From the NCBI GenBank assembly GCA_017631875.1, contig JAGBSL010000012.1, positions 1 to 52,307 on the forward strand: a stretch of 52,307 nt of DNA, written 5' to 3'. This DNA is from Bacteroidales bacterium. GTDB lineage: Bacteria > Bacteroidota > Bacteroidia > Bacteroidales > UBA932. How positions within the stretch are numbered: position 1 is the first letter of the stretch; the number at the start of each line of letters is the position of its first letter. The position numbers and the translations under genes were made by a program. The notes under the pieces were generated by a model that was given only the letters and a program-made list of their open reading frames with translations, made no database searches and was not told where the DNA came from. Below, piece after piece: positions 39,373-48,258 of the stretch.

Positions 39373-41625
39373 CTACTCTGCAGGAACAGCATCAACTACC
39401 ACTGTGTCAGAAACTGCTGTTGAGTCTGTGCACTCTACGACCTCGGCAGGAACCTCAGTCTTGTTGTAGCGTGGGAGCGGTGAGCCGAGTCCTGCCCATG
39501 CCAGCAGGTTGAACATCCAGAGGCCGCCTGCTACAACCACGAGGGCTGCGAGAGAGATCGCCCACTTCTTCCATGGAGCAAGGCCCTTCTTTGCGAACGG
39601 ATCCTTAAGCTTCATCTTAGGGAACTTGGCAGCGTCTGTGAGAGTTTCTCCGAATGGAATGCTGATCTTCGAAGCCGCATTGACAGCCCATCCGTTTGCA
39701 TTGAGGAGCGGTGCGATGTTGCGGCGGCGGAGCTTGAGCCATGCGAGGATCATTGCAGGACCTGAAATCACGAGCATGATGCCGACAAATACAAGGATGA
39801 GTTTCCACCATTCAAGATCAGAAAGGCCATCAAACAGAGCCACAAGGGCACTACCGATCATACCTAATGCCATACCGATAGCAGCAAAGATACCGGCGAA
39901 CTTGGCGATGTCGAACGGTGGAGCCGCTGCTGGCTTGCCGTCAGCGCCCGCTGCAGGAACTGCAGTCGGAGCCGCATTGATCTTGGCTGTAGCGTCTGCC
40001 ATCATCTTGGCATCCTTGTCTGCAGCGCTCTTATTGATGAGGTTCTCTACTGTCTTTGCCATTCTACGGTATGGAGACCAGAATGACTGTGCGATGCTGA
40101 TTGGGTTGTCAACAACCTTAGTGATCACTGCATCCCACTCGAGACCTGAGTTATCATAGTAGATGGCGTTCTTACCTGCAACGAGGTCACCGATCTCGCC
40201 CACAGTCACAGCTGCCACGATAGCGAGCTTGCCTGGCTTCGACTTGGTAGTACAGTCGCAGTATACGAGGAACATTCCGCTGGCTGCAGCCGATGCGTTG
40301 TGCTTTGCAGCATCAGCAACCTGCATACAGAAACGGCACTCTCTCTGGTCAATGATGAGGCGTCCTGACTGGAAGATAGCAGAAACCCCCTTTTCCTTTG
40401 TATAGAAATCACTAAGAGTCACGAAGTTACGGAGGAGTCTGTAGAAATCACGGAGAATGTGGAGGAACTTGTCCACCATCTCGATGTTTGCAGCCTCCTC
40501 AGAAAGAGCCGCGTCCTGAGCGACGAGCTCAAGGAGAGCAGCCTTCTTGTCCTCAGCGAGGAACTTCTTGACAGTCTCAAGACCGAGAGCCTCAACTGAA
40601 GCACCTGCCTTGGCACCCTTCCAAGCTGTGTAAGCAGCGAAAGCAGCACCGACAGCAGCCCAGTCAGCCTCAGTAAGCACCTTCTTGTCAGCAAAAGCTA
40701 CTGACTTCACGAGGTCAAACTGAGCAGCCCATGCCGGGTTGACCGGCTCCGAAAGATCGATCTCAGCCTTACCTGTCACGCGTGCGATAGGATATGCAGC
40801 GATCTCGTCCATCTTACCTGTGAGGTTCTCTGCGCTGATTGCCTGGATACCCGCAGTCTGCACATCAAGAGAAGCAACGCTCTCAGGAGAGAATGCAGCA
40901 AGCTTCGAGCGCATGAAGAAATCCTTCACCTTAGCATCGAGCGCATTGTAAGCAGCAATCGCAGCATCAGTCTTGTCAGCGAACGGAGCCTCAACAGCTG
41001 CGTCGCACCATGCAGCATAATCAGCGAGTGCCTTATAGAAGCCTTCTATCATCTCGGCGTTCACGCCCATTGCGCCGCTTCTGTCAGCAACGCCGCCCAT
41101 AGCGGCGACTGCAGCAGCGATCACAGCCTTTACGTCAGCGTCGTCTGACGAGCCCTCAGTTATGATGCCGTCACCATTGAAACGTGTCTTCGCAAAAATA
41201 GCAGCAACATCCTTTGTGTCAGCGAGAGAGATCACATCACCCTCCTTGCCGAGGTTCTCAAGGATCTGCTTTGCTGCAGCATATATCTTCTTTCCGTCAG
41301 CATTCTCCTGATCGATAGCGTCGAGTGAGATAGAATCCTGACCTGCAGTAAGGACATTGAGGTCCTTCACGACTGCTGAGAGCCACTTCGATGTAGCGAT
41401 CACATCGTTTACACGGATCTTTCCGTCAGCGTCTGTATCCATGTATGCAAGGCTCTTCTCGCAGATCTCGAGACCCTTTACCGGACATGAAAGGACAGTC
41501 CACATCTTAGGATCGAGCTCATCGAGATGAGCGATGTCCTCGCCTGTAGAAATTTTCACACGTGAAGCTCCGCCGATATTGGCGAACTCCCACTTGTACT
41601 TCTTTTCTTTGTTAATGATTGCCAT
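39373..41625 (-). CDS. Large membrane protein with EF-hand, unknown function
   Basis: A 750-residue protein with a canonical EF-hand loop DTDADGKIRVND at 63-74, having calcium-ligand positions 1, 3, 5 and 12. A degenerate second loop, FNGDGIITE, lies near 149. The middle is alanine-rich and helical. Two transmembrane helices lie at about 575-640, a basic stretch follows, then a third helix (LAALVVVAGGLWMFNLLAWA) near 695-715 and an acidic tail. There is no N-terminal signal peptide, so the EF-hand part may be cytoplasmic. I know of no function. It lies 41 nt downstream of the 487-residue protein gene in the same direction, so the two probably work together. Confidence 0.75.
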   Translation of the reverse strand: MAIINKEKKYKWEFANIGGASRVKISTGEDIAHLDELDPKMWTVLSCPVKGLEICEKSLAYMDTDADGKIRVNDVIATSKWLSAVVKDLNVLTAGQDSISLDAIDQENADGKKIYAAAKQILENLGKEGDVISLADTKDVAAIFAKTRFNGDGIITEGSSDDADVKAVIAAAVAAMGGVADRSGAMGVNAEMIEGFYKALADYAAWCDAAVEAPFADKTDAAIAAYNALDAKVKDFFMRSKLAAFSPESVASLDVQTAGIQAISAENLTGKMDEIAAYPIARVTGKAEIDLSEPVNPAWAAQFDLVKSVAFADKKVLTEADWAAVGAAFAAYTAWKGAKAGASVEALGLETVKKFLAEDKKAALLELVAQDAALSEEAANIEMVDKFLHILRDFYRLLRNFVTLSDFYTKEKGVSAIFQSGRLIIDQRECRFCMQVADAAKHNASAAASGMFLVYCDCTTKSKPGKLAIVAAVTVGEIGDLVAGKNAIYYDNSGLEWDAVITKVVDNPISIAQSFWSPYRRMAKTVENLINKSAADKDAKMMADATAKINAAPTAVPAAGADGKPAAAPPFDIAKFAGIFAAIGMALGMIGSALVALFDGLSDLEWWKLILVFVGIMLVISGPAMILAWLKLRRRNIAPLLNANGWAVNAASKISIPFGETLTDAAKFPKMKLKDPFAKKGLAPWKKWAISLAALVVVAGGLWMFNLLAWAGLGSPLPRYNKTEVPAEVVECTDSTAVSDTVVVDAVPAE

Positions 41626-41666
41626 ATGATTGAAAATTGATTAGAATCGCATAATATCTTGCGAAT

Positions 41667-43130
41667 TTAATCAATTTTCATGATATCCAATACACCGTCA
41701 CGTGTCATTGATATCCTAAAGTGATGATATTCAGCCTTGCCGTCATGCTGGAGCTGGAACACGATGTTGACATAGTAGATTTTCTCGACCTCCACACTAG
41801 TGATCCTGCCGTCGGCATCGACCGAATCGATAGGCACCACCGGGTTGTCCATCTTATGCGTAAAGCGATGCAGGTGCAGACGGAGGATCTCATTGATACC
41901 TCTCATCGGATAATCATCATTCTCGGCCAGGGCAACATCGTCAATGGTCACATGCTTACGGTACAGGAGTATCTTCTCCTCGAATATACGTGACTCATCC
42001 TCCACGGCCGAAGCCTTCTCACGCATACGCATGACCTCGGCAGGAGTCTTTGACGACGATATGAAGTCGAATCCCTCCTTTATCTCGCCGACGCGGTTCT
42101 GTCCAATGGTCACGACGGCCTTCTTGTCGTAGTATTTATTGCCGAGCTTATGAGCGAAATAGTAACGCAGGAGGTCCTTGATGCGGTCCTTGAGCATGTA
42201 GCTGACCACAAGGACGATGAACAGAGGCCATGTGATGTTTCCATACTTCACCTGCGTATGCCATGCCACCGCCGTCGCGAATATCATGGCCACGCCTGCC
42301 GCAAGGCTATAATAGATCTGCTCAAGAGCGACTCCGTCCTTCTTCTTGTCCAGACGGATATACAACTCGCTCTCAATGAATTTCTTGAGCATGCCGCGAT
42401 GGTAGATCAGCTCTCTGTCATGAACTTCGTCGTTCTTCATGACGCCATAACCCTGCGACACTTTATAATTATGTTCACGCACGATCAGACCCATGAAGTC
42501 CTCGCGGATCTTGGCATATGCCTCCGCATTGAGGGAAGCATCGATTGCGCGGATGATCCTTATGGTTCTGAGTTCCACGACATGACTCATGAACTCGTCG
42601 CACATGCGGAACAGAGTACGGGTCTTGTCAGAAACCGTCGGCACATCAATTATCTGGTACAGCGCACGGAACTTCTCCAGCACGAGGGATGAGCTGCCGA
42701 CATAATCGGCCACGAGGTAGTCAGCCGTCTCAAGCGAACGGACCGAACGAAGATGGGCCGCATGATCGCGCAGAGCGCTCTTGAATATGGCGGCGAACAT
42801 CTTCAGATGGTATTCGTATGCATCGATGGCCTCGGGGCTCGGGTTATACACCACACCCTCCAGGGCACGGCGGAGAGAGGCCAGAGGCTGTGAGTCATCG
42901 CAAGCGATCTCACGCAGAAGATATACCGGAGTGATCAGCCTGATGTTGGACTTCACGTCGCGGTAGAACTGCTTCTTGCCGTAGTTCTCCGAATTGATAT
43001 CCAGACTGTTAGGCACGAACATCCACGCGTTGACCGAAAAGTCATCGCGCTTGCCATCCTCCTTGCAGTTGAATCCGAACTTGAACTCAACCGAAAAATT
43101 ATCGTGCTTCTTCGCCTGTATAGAGATCAT
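41667..43130 (-). CDS. Membrane protein of unknown function (487 aa), partner of the EF-hand protein
   Basis: No signal peptide is present (MISIQAKKHDNFSVEFKFGF). A helical cytoplasmic N-terminal part (about 1-270) is followed by two transmembrane helices (about 273-315; SLAAGVAMIFATAVAWH and LFIVLVVSYML). The second soluble part is rich in charged residues and ends in strands (VEKIYYVNIVFQLQHDG, FRISMTRDGVLDIMKID). I do not recognise the family. The N-terminal FGFNCKEDGKRDDFSVNAWM may be a small beta domain. It is the first gene of a two-gene unit with the EF-hand protein. The region upstream holds an array of small hairpins instead of a recognisable promoter. Confidence 0.7.
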   Translation of the reverse strand: MISIQAKKHDNFSVEFKFGFNCKEDGKRDDFSVNAWMFVPNSLDINSENYGKKQFYRDVKSNIRLITPVYLLREIACDDSQPLASLRRALEGVVYNPSPEAIDAYEYHLKMFAAIFKSALRDHAAHLRSVRSLETADYLVADYVGSSSLVLEKFRALYQIIDVPTVSDKTRTLFRMCDEFMSHVVELRTIRIIRAIDASLNAEAYAKIREDFMGLIVREHNYKVSQGYGVMKNDEVHDRELIYHRGMLKKFIESELYIRLDKKKDGVALEQIYYSLAAGVAMIFATAVAWHTQVKYGNITWPLFIVLVVSYMLKDRIKDLLRYYFAHKLGNKYYDKKAVVTIGQNRVGEIKEGFDFISSSKTPAEVMRMREKASAVEDESRIFEEKILLYRKHVTIDDVALAENDDYPMRGINEILRLHLHRFTHKMDNPVVPIDSVDADGRITSVEVEKIYYVNIVFQLQHDGKAEYHHFRISMTRDGVLDIMKID

Positions 43131-43166
43131 GGTTTACAATTTAAACATCGTGCGGTGGATTAATAA

Positions 43167-43228
43167 GTCCCGAAGGGACCGGCCCGGGTAGGGCCGAAAT
43201 ACCCCTTTAGGGGTCGACCGCAAGGTCG
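43167..43228. repeat. Array of four adjacent mini-hairpins
   Basis: Four 5-bp stems follow each other almost without gaps: GTCCC-gaa-GGGAC (43167-43179), GGCCC-gggta-GGGCC (43181-43195), ACCCC-ttta-GGGGT (43201-43214) and CGACC-gcaa-GGTCG (43215-43228). The last has a GNRA loop. The second, with its tail GAAAT, matches the hairpin behind the M13 peptidase gene. Confidence 0.7.
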
Positions 43229-43240
43229 GGGGTTTGAACA

Positions 43241-43269
43241 TACTCCGGGGTTAGAATAACCCTGGAGTA
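43241..43269 (-). terminator. Hairpin at the end of the DASS transporter gene
   Basis: TACTCCGGGGTT (43241-43252) pairs with AACCCTGGAGTA (43258-43269) with one wobble or mismatch. It includes the stop codon. No T-tract follows, so it may protect the 3' end as much as terminate. Confidence 0.5.
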
Positions 43270-44861
43270 TAACCTAACCAATGGAGCACAGTCTCACCCC
43301 AAACGAGGATCATAAACCATGCTATGAACATCATTATGATACCGAATTTGAAGGTGTCGCTCCAGCTGTAGTGGTTTGTAGTATATAGCAGCGCTGCCGG
43401 CTTGCTGTTGAACGGCAGCACGTAAACGTGTTCGATCAGAAGGGACACAGGGAACGAAAGGCTGAGCGGCGGAAGGCCGAACTGCTGCTCCACACCGATG
43501 GCGATCGGCACGAATACAAGTGTCCTCATGTTCTTGGACTGGAAGATCAGCGCACTGAAAAGCATCAGTCCTGTAAGAAGAAGGTACATCACGAAGAACG
43601 GAGTGTTGGCAGTGATGCCGAGCGCGTCCATTCCCGCTCCGACCATGACAGCAGGAAGATCGGTGGCATTGAGACCTGATCCGATCACGTATGCTCCCGC
43701 TGAGAAGATCATAAGATGCCAAGGGATATCTACATCATTCCACTTGACAACACCGATTCCAGGCATCAACGCAATGATGGCACCGATCAGCACGACAACC
43801 TCAGCTGAAATGCCGTGCAGACTCTCTGTCACCCACATGATGACCACGCCGACGAAGATGGCCACCGACTTGAACTCATCCTTGGTCATCTTACCCATGG
43901 CGCTGAGTTCCTGACGCAGGCGATCCATACCACCGGCGATCTGAGGCTTCTTCTCCTCAGGCTTGAGAGGGAATATCAGCTTCGCACCTACGAACCAGCC
44001 GATAAGAAGCAGGATCATCGCAAGCGGGAAGGCTGCAGCCAGCCAGTCAGAGTAGATCAATGACACCGAGCTATAGGCACCGGTCAGGAGAGAGACAGCC
44101 AGAAGGTTGGCTCCCGAGCCGGTCATGAATGCACTCGCACCGATGTTGATCTGGAAAAGGTTCTGGAGCACGAGGTTACGGCCGAAGTTGTTTCGGTTGC
44201 CCTGGCTTGCTCCGAAAATTGCCGCCACGACCATGAATATAGGAAGAAGGATTGTCGCCTTGACTGTCGTAGCGGAGATGAAGAGAGACAGGACGACATT
44301 GATTACGAGGAAGCTGAAGAATATGCCCGACGCGCTCTTACCGAACTTGAGCACGAACCAGAGGGCGAATCTCTTGGCAACCTTCGTCTTGACAAGCATG
44401 CTGGCGAGAACGAAAGACAGGATGTTGAGCCACATCACCGGATGTCCGAGCTGTGCGAACGCATCCTTCTGGGTAGTCACGCCGCAGATGATTACGGCCA
44501 TGATCACCATGAGCGAAGTCAGGTAGCTCTGCACCGCCTCTGTAATCCACAGCACGATAGACGCACAGAAGATGGCGAGCATGGCGTAGCATGCCTTGAT
44601 GAAGGCCGCCTCACCGATCACGGCGAGTCTTGCCTGTGCCTTGCTTGAGAGTCCTGAGAAATCAAGGTTGTCAAACAAAGGGATGTCAATCACCCAATAT
44701 ATAAGTACGAATACAATGGCAGCGATAGGTCCGCCAAGACGGGCCATCCACTTCTCGAATCCGGACTTCTCCATCTTCGGAAGCTTCTCCACCTTGTAGT
44801 TATTCATATCCAGCGGGTCAAAGACCTGCTCCTGTTCCAGTTCTGTGTGCTTGTCGGTCAT
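43251..44861 (-). CDS. DASS/SLC13-family sodium:anion symporter
   Basis: This 536-residue inner membrane protein has about a dozen hydrophobic segments after a ~45-residue charged N-terminus. The two SLC13-type signature regions appear as FISATTVKATILLP, in the first half, and as LPFNSKPAALLYTTNHYS, in the second. The family imports dicarboxylates, citrate, sulphate or phosphate with sodium; the exact anion cannot be read here. It is the last gene of a seven-gene leftward cluster and is separated from the CYTH gene by 141 nt holding a large inverted repeat. The cluster's PiT, DUF47, Porin O/P and CYTH members argue for phosphate or a phosphorylated anion, by context only. Confidence 0.88.
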   Translation of the reverse strand: MTDKHTELEQEQVFDPLDMNNYKVEKLPKMEKSGFEKWMARLGGPIAAIVFVLIYWVIDIPLFDNLDFSGLSSKAQARLAVIGEAAFIKACYAMLAIFCASIVLWITEAVQSYLTSLMVIMAVIICGVTTQKDAFAQLGHPVMWLNILSFVLASMLVKTKVAKRFALWFVLKFGKSASGIFFSFLVINVVLSLFISATTVKATILLPIFMVVAAIFGASQGNRNNFGRNLVLQNLFQINIGASAFMTGSGANLLAVSLLTGAYSSVSLIYSDWLAAAFPLAMILLLIGWFVGAKLIFPLKPEEKKPQIAGGMDRLRQELSAMGKMTKDEFKSVAIFVGVVIMWVTESLHGISAEVVVLIGAIIALMPGIGVVKWNDVDIPWHLMIFSAGAYVIGSGLNATDLPAVMVGAGMDALGITANTPFFVMYLLLTGLMLFSALIFQSKNMRTLVFVPIAIGVEQQFGLPPLSLSFPVSLLIEHVYVLPFNSKPAALLYTTNHYSWSDTFKFGIIMMFIAWFMILVWGETVLHWLGYTPGLF

Positions 44862-44879
44862 AGTTTGTTGGTTATTTAA

Positions 44880-44994
44880 AAGATTGCCACGTCGCTACGC
44901 TCCTCGCAATGACGTATGGATAACATCCCTCCTCTGTATGGGACAGGTCATTCACCACGTCATTGCGAGGCCCTGTAAGGGCCGTGGCAATCTT
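44880..44994. repeat. REP-like inverted repeat pair
   Basis: The left arm (44880-44915) runs AAGATTGCCACG...CGCAATGACGT. The right arm (44957-44994) is its inverse, with the outer 12 and inner 11 bases identical and different middles (TCGCTACGCTCCT versus a GGCCC/GGGCC hairpin). The outer and inner blocks look like the widespread 'GTCATTGCGAGG...GTGGCAATCTT' intergenic repeat of many bacteria. It lies inside the cluster, between the CYTH and DASS genes. Confidence 0.85.
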
Positions 44995-45002
44995 CAGAAT
45001 AA

Positions 45003-45476
45003 TTATTTAGCCCAATTCTTATATGGGTTCTTCATGAGCATAGAGTTGTAGTACTTGACGTCTCCAGTAACCTCCTCACCGAGCCACTCTGGCTTTGCAA
45101 AAGCCTCGTCCTCAGAAGAAAGCTCAACCTCAGCCACTGTAAGGCCTTCGTTGTCACCGTAGAACTCATCCACCTCATAAGTGTGCTCGCCAGCCTCAAC
45201 GAGGTAGCGTGTCTTGTCGATCACGCCTGGCTCACAAATTTTCAGAAGTTCTTCAACTTCTGAAACAGGGATCTCCTTCTCCCACTCATAACGGCTTGCT
45301 CCGCTTGCAGAGCCGATGCCCTTGATGGTGATGAATCCCTTCTCACCCTTGATGCGAACGCGTACTGTGCGCTCAGGAACTGAGCTGAGGTAACCCTGAG
45401 TGATGCGAGTTGCCTTCTTTGCAAACGGCTTGAAGTCGCCTGCAACCAAGAATTTTCTTTCTACTTCCTGTGCCAT
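45003..45476 (-). CDS. CYTH-domain inorganic triphosphatase-like protein
   Basis: A 157-residue protein of the short CYTH/TTM type, close in size to the Clostridium tripolyphosphatase. The start at 45476 (MAQEVERKFLV) puts the hallmark ExExK motif as EVERKFL at the N-terminus. Further tunnel residues lie in RTVRVRIKGEKGFITIKG, YEWEKEIPV, KTRYLVEAG, EVDEFYG and VAEVELSSEDE, and the C-terminus has the common VTGDVKYYNSMLMKNPY. Such enzymes hydrolyse tripolyphosphate or nucleoside triphosphates in the cytoplasm with divalent metal. It follows the 212-residue gene by 4 nt. Confidence 0.92.
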   Translation of the reverse strand: MAQEVERKFLVAGDFKPFAKKATRITQGYLSSVPERTVRVRIKGEKGFITIKGIGSASGASRYEWEKEIPVSEVEELLKICEPGVIDKTRYLVEAGEHTYEVDEFYGDNEGLTVAEVELSSEDEAFAKPEWLGEEVTGDVKYYNSMLMKNPYKNWAK

Positions 45477-45480
45477 GATA

Positions 45481-46119
45481 CTACTCGTTTGCAAGTGGCT
45501 TGTCAGACATACCGATCACACGCTTGATAGCCTGGAGGTAGTTGATGTTCTCAACACCCTCGAGACCGCAGTCAGCGATGGTCTTCTTGATATCCTCGAT
45601 CTCAGTAGACTCTGAGTTGATGGTCACGATCTTAGCACCGTTGATGAGAACGTTACCAACCTCGCAGATGGTGTTGTTCACCATGTAGCCGAAACGCTGC
45701 TTGTGCACGCGTACAGCTGCGAGATCAGGATTAGCCTTCACCATGCCGATGAACTCCTCGTAAGTGTACTCATCCTTGTCAAGAGCAGGCATCTCCACCA
45801 TGAATGCAGGGAAAACCTCGTTCTCAAGCACTGCGCGTGAGATTGGGAACTCACCCTTCATGAGAGGGTTCCACTGCTCGAGGCCGTCAACTGTCTGGAC
45901 ATAAGTCTTGATGTCCATCTTGCCGTTGCGGATCTTGGTGTTGTTGATGTCATTCTTGCGTGAGATGATATAGATCTCATCGCTCTCGCGCTCCCATACC
46001 TTTTCAGGTACAGGAACCGAAAGACGAGCCATTCTCTTGTGTGCCTCGCAGAAGCACTGTCCGAATGAGCGGAACTCAAAGCGTGGCTTTGAGATCTCAC
46101 CGATTTTCAATTCTGCCAT
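45481..46119 (-). CDS. Probable CYTH/TTM-like protein (212 aa)
   Basis: This soluble protein starts MAELKIGEISKPRFEFRSFG, where FEFRSF could correspond to the ExExK strand of the TTM fold with changes at key positions. Further likely tunnel strands are SDEIYIISRKNDINNTKIRN, GKMDIKTYVQTVDG, AAVRVHKQRFGYMV, ICEVGNVLING and VTINSES. The gene is 4 nt upstream of the true CYTH gene, and this pairing favours a divergent triphosphate tunnel family member, possibly one that binds rather than cleaves polyphosphate. The assignment rests on pattern only; it may be an unrelated fold. Confidence 0.55.
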   Translation of the reverse strand: MAELKIGEISKPRFEFRSFGQCFCEAHKRMARLSVPVPEKVWERESDEIYIISRKNDINNTKIRNGKMDIKTYVQTVDGLEQWNPLMKGEFPISRAVLENEVFPAFMVEMPALDKDEYTYEEFIGMVKANPDLAAVRVHKQRFGYMVNNTICEVGNVLINGAKIVTINSESTEIEDIKKTIADCGLEGVENINYLQAIKRVIGMSDKPLANE

Positions 46120-46146
46120 AGTTCGTTACGATTCTACAGGGGAGAA

Positions 46147-46773
46147 TTACATTTCAGGAGTCTGCTCGATGTCAGCTACCTTAGCACCGTTTGCAGCGCC
46201 CTTTGTAGGGTCAGCGTATACGAACTCACCTGTTCCGTCTGGTACGCGTGAGAATGTGTGCTTCTTGTCGTTATTGAAGCCAGAAACCTGGTTCCAACCT
46301 GCACCTTCCTCACCTCTCTTGAACTCGCTGAGCTTCTCATCTGCTGCGCTATAGAGCTCGATGAACACGTTCTTCTTACCTGAAAGACCACCCTTGAACA
46401 CGTGGTTTGCAGACTCGTATACGTATGCTGGATCTCCATCCTCAGCTGGATCTGCGAGGTCAGAGCTCTCGAGAACCACAAAACCCTTAGCTGCGATAGT
46501 CATACCCTTGGCACCTGTCCAAGTTGTAGACTTGCCACCTTCCTTTGAAGAGTCATACTTAACTACGTATACACCCTCGAGTGAGAGCTCCTTGTCAGTT
46601 GTGTTGTAAAGCTCGATGAACTTGTCAGCACCTGAAAGCTCGTTGAGAACGATACCTGTTACCTTGGTCTCGTTTCCACCGTTGTTGCCGCTACCGTCAA
46701 CCTGAGGATCATTCTTAGTACATGCACTGAGTGCAACTGCAGCTGCTGCTGCGAATACGATAAACTTTTTCAT
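46147..46773 (-). CDS. Lipoprotein with lamin-tail domain
   Basis: A 208-residue lipoprotein. The signal MKKFIVFAAAAAVALSAC has the lipobox LSAC, with Cys18. After a Gly/Asn linker the lamin-tail (LTD) domain begins with VTGIVLNELSGADKFIELYN and continues with LSLEGVYVVKYD, AAKGFVVLES and NVFIELYSAADE. LTD domains are immunoglobulin-like and occur on exported bacterial proteins, often with nucleases or phosphatases. Here the domain stands alone. It lies between the Porin O/P gene and the CYTH pair and may work at the cell surface or periplasm with the porin. Confidence 0.88.
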   Translation of the reverse strand: MKKFIVFAAAAAVALSACTKNDPQVDGSGNNGGNETKVTGIVLNELSGADKFIELYNTTDKELSLEGVYVVKYDSSKEGGKSTTWTGAKGMTIAAKGFVVLESSDLADPAEDGDPAYVYESANHVFKGGLSGKKNVFIELYSAADEKLSEFKRGEEGAGWNQVSGFNNDKKHTFSRVPDGTGEFVYADPTKGAANGAKVADIEQTPEM

Positions 46774-46816
46774 GATTGTTTAAAATTTAATGGTTTATAT
46801 TGGTTTGTCTTGATTT

Positions 46817-48229
46817 TTAGAAAGCAACCTGGAAACGGCATGCGATCATGTGATAATCGATACCCTTGCCGCTGCCTCCGTTAAGGATGTCGCCTGGATA
46901 TGCGCATACATTACCGTTTGCATCATAGCCTGTGCTGTAAGGCTTCTTGGCAGTCTTATCTGTTCCGTCTTGCTCACCCTTACCGTTAGCAAATACGTCC
47001 TGGTCGTTATACTGGTAGTTGATCACGAACTTCACGTTTCTGGTCACGTGGAAGTTGAGACCAAGAGAGTATGCATAAGCAGAACCTCCCATCACATACT
47101 TGGACATATTGAGGTCGAGGTACTCTACGCGTGCGCAAAGCTCGATGTCTCCCCACTCCTTACCTGCGTTGATACGAGTGTACTTAGCTCCGCCGGCATC
47201 ATAGTTCTGATGACCACCGAAGAGGAGGTAACCTGCCTGAACATACCATCCCCAAGCCGGAGCAAAATTAGGAGCCTCACCGTTCATGTCGATATACTTC
47301 TGGTCGTCAACGTATGGAAGACGTGCGATGTAAGCACCCTCCCAACGGAGACCCTTGTAGTGACCTGCAAGCTCGAATGTATAAGCAAGCTCGTGATCAA
47401 GATACTTGATAGCGTCTGTGTCCATGAACTTCTTACGGTTGATACCTGTAGTGTTACGAGTGCTGTAACGTACTGCGTTGTAACCGTCAGTTGAAGAAGT
47501 CTTAGGATTTCTATAAGAAACCGCAGCACCAATGTGGAGAGAAGCGTCCTTCATCTTGTGAAGCGGACGATATACCACCTTACCTGTGTAAGACATACCG
47601 CAGTTCAGACCGTAATCCTTGTTTCCGTCCTCGATGAATGTCTGAGTCTCAGCACCCTCGAGCTCAGGTCCGAAAGCACCTGCGCTCACCCAAAGAGCCG
47701 GCATAGAATACTTTACGTTGAGACCCATGTGGCGTGAAGGAGCCAGGTAGCTCACCATTGGACGCTCCATGAACTGGAGGTAACGTGAAGTGGTGTTTCT
47801 CTGGATCGAGAAATTCTCCTTGAAGTTACCGAGCTTGATCTCGAGACCCTTTACACCGGTGAATGCGATGTAAGCATCCTTGATCTCAGGAGTACCTGAA
47901 GTCCAGTCAGTGTCGAGCTCACCGTACCAGTTCTTGTCGAGCTGAGCCTTCACTGCGAAACGGGTACGGCGCATGAGCATACCGTTACCGATCTGAGTGA
48001 GGTTCTTGTCGTATCCGAAGAATACGGCAGCGTCTCCCTGTACACGGATGTCGAACCAGAACTTGTAGTTCTGAGCCTTGTTCTGGAACACCATGATACC
48101 GTCCTGAACAGTAGCATCGACAGGGTAAGAATTCACCTTCTGTCCATACTGATTCACCTCTGCCTGCTGAGCGAAAGCAGCAATAGAAGCCATCAGTGCA
48201 ATGATTGAAGTTAAAATTACTCTTTTCAT
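46817..48229 (-). CDS. Porin O and P family outer membrane porin
   Basis: This 470-residue exported barrel has a signal peptide ending AAFAQ and a short linker. Many amphipathic strands of the phosphate-selective porin O and P family (PF07396) follow: YKFWFDIRVQGDAAVFFGYD, RRTRFAVKAQLDKNWYGELD, IKDAYIAFTGVKGLEIKLGN, KENFSIQ and RPMVSYLAPSRHMGLNVKYS. It ends in IACRFQVAF, with a terminal Phe for BAM recognition. In Pseudomonas this family passes phosphate (OprP) or polyphosphate (OprO). It lies 29 nt after the PiT-HTH regulator gene and 43 nt before the lamin-tail lipoprotein gene. Confidence 0.92.
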   Translation of the reverse strand: MKRVILTSIIALMASIAAFAQQAEVNQYGQKVNSYPVDATVQDGIMVFQNKAQNYKFWFDIRVQGDAAVFFGYDKNLTQIGNGMLMRRTRFAVKAQLDKNWYGELDTDWTSGTPEIKDAYIAFTGVKGLEIKLGNFKENFSIQRNTTSRYLQFMERPMVSYLAPSRHMGLNVKYSMPALWVSAGAFGPELEGAETQTFIEDGNKDYGLNCGMSYTGKVVYRPLHKMKDASLHIGAAVSYRNPKTSSTDGYNAVRYSTRNTTGINRKKFMDTDAIKYLDHELAYTFELAGHYKGLRWEGAYIARLPYVDDQKYIDMNGEAPNFAPAWGWYVQAGYLLFGGHQNYDAGGAKYTRINAGKEWGDIELCARVEYLDLNMSKYVMGGSAYAYSLGLNFHVTRNVKFVINYQYNDQDVFANGKGEQDGTDKTAKKPYSTGYDANGNVCAYPGDILNGGSGKGIDYHMIACRFQVAF

Positions 48230-48258
48230 TGTGTTAAGTGTTAATAGTTAATAATGAG

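Noticed and set aside
43167..43228. Possible CRISPR-like or tandem repeat array
   Set aside because: The four hairpins have different stems and no constant repeat or spacer pattern, so they are structured modules and not a CRISPR array.
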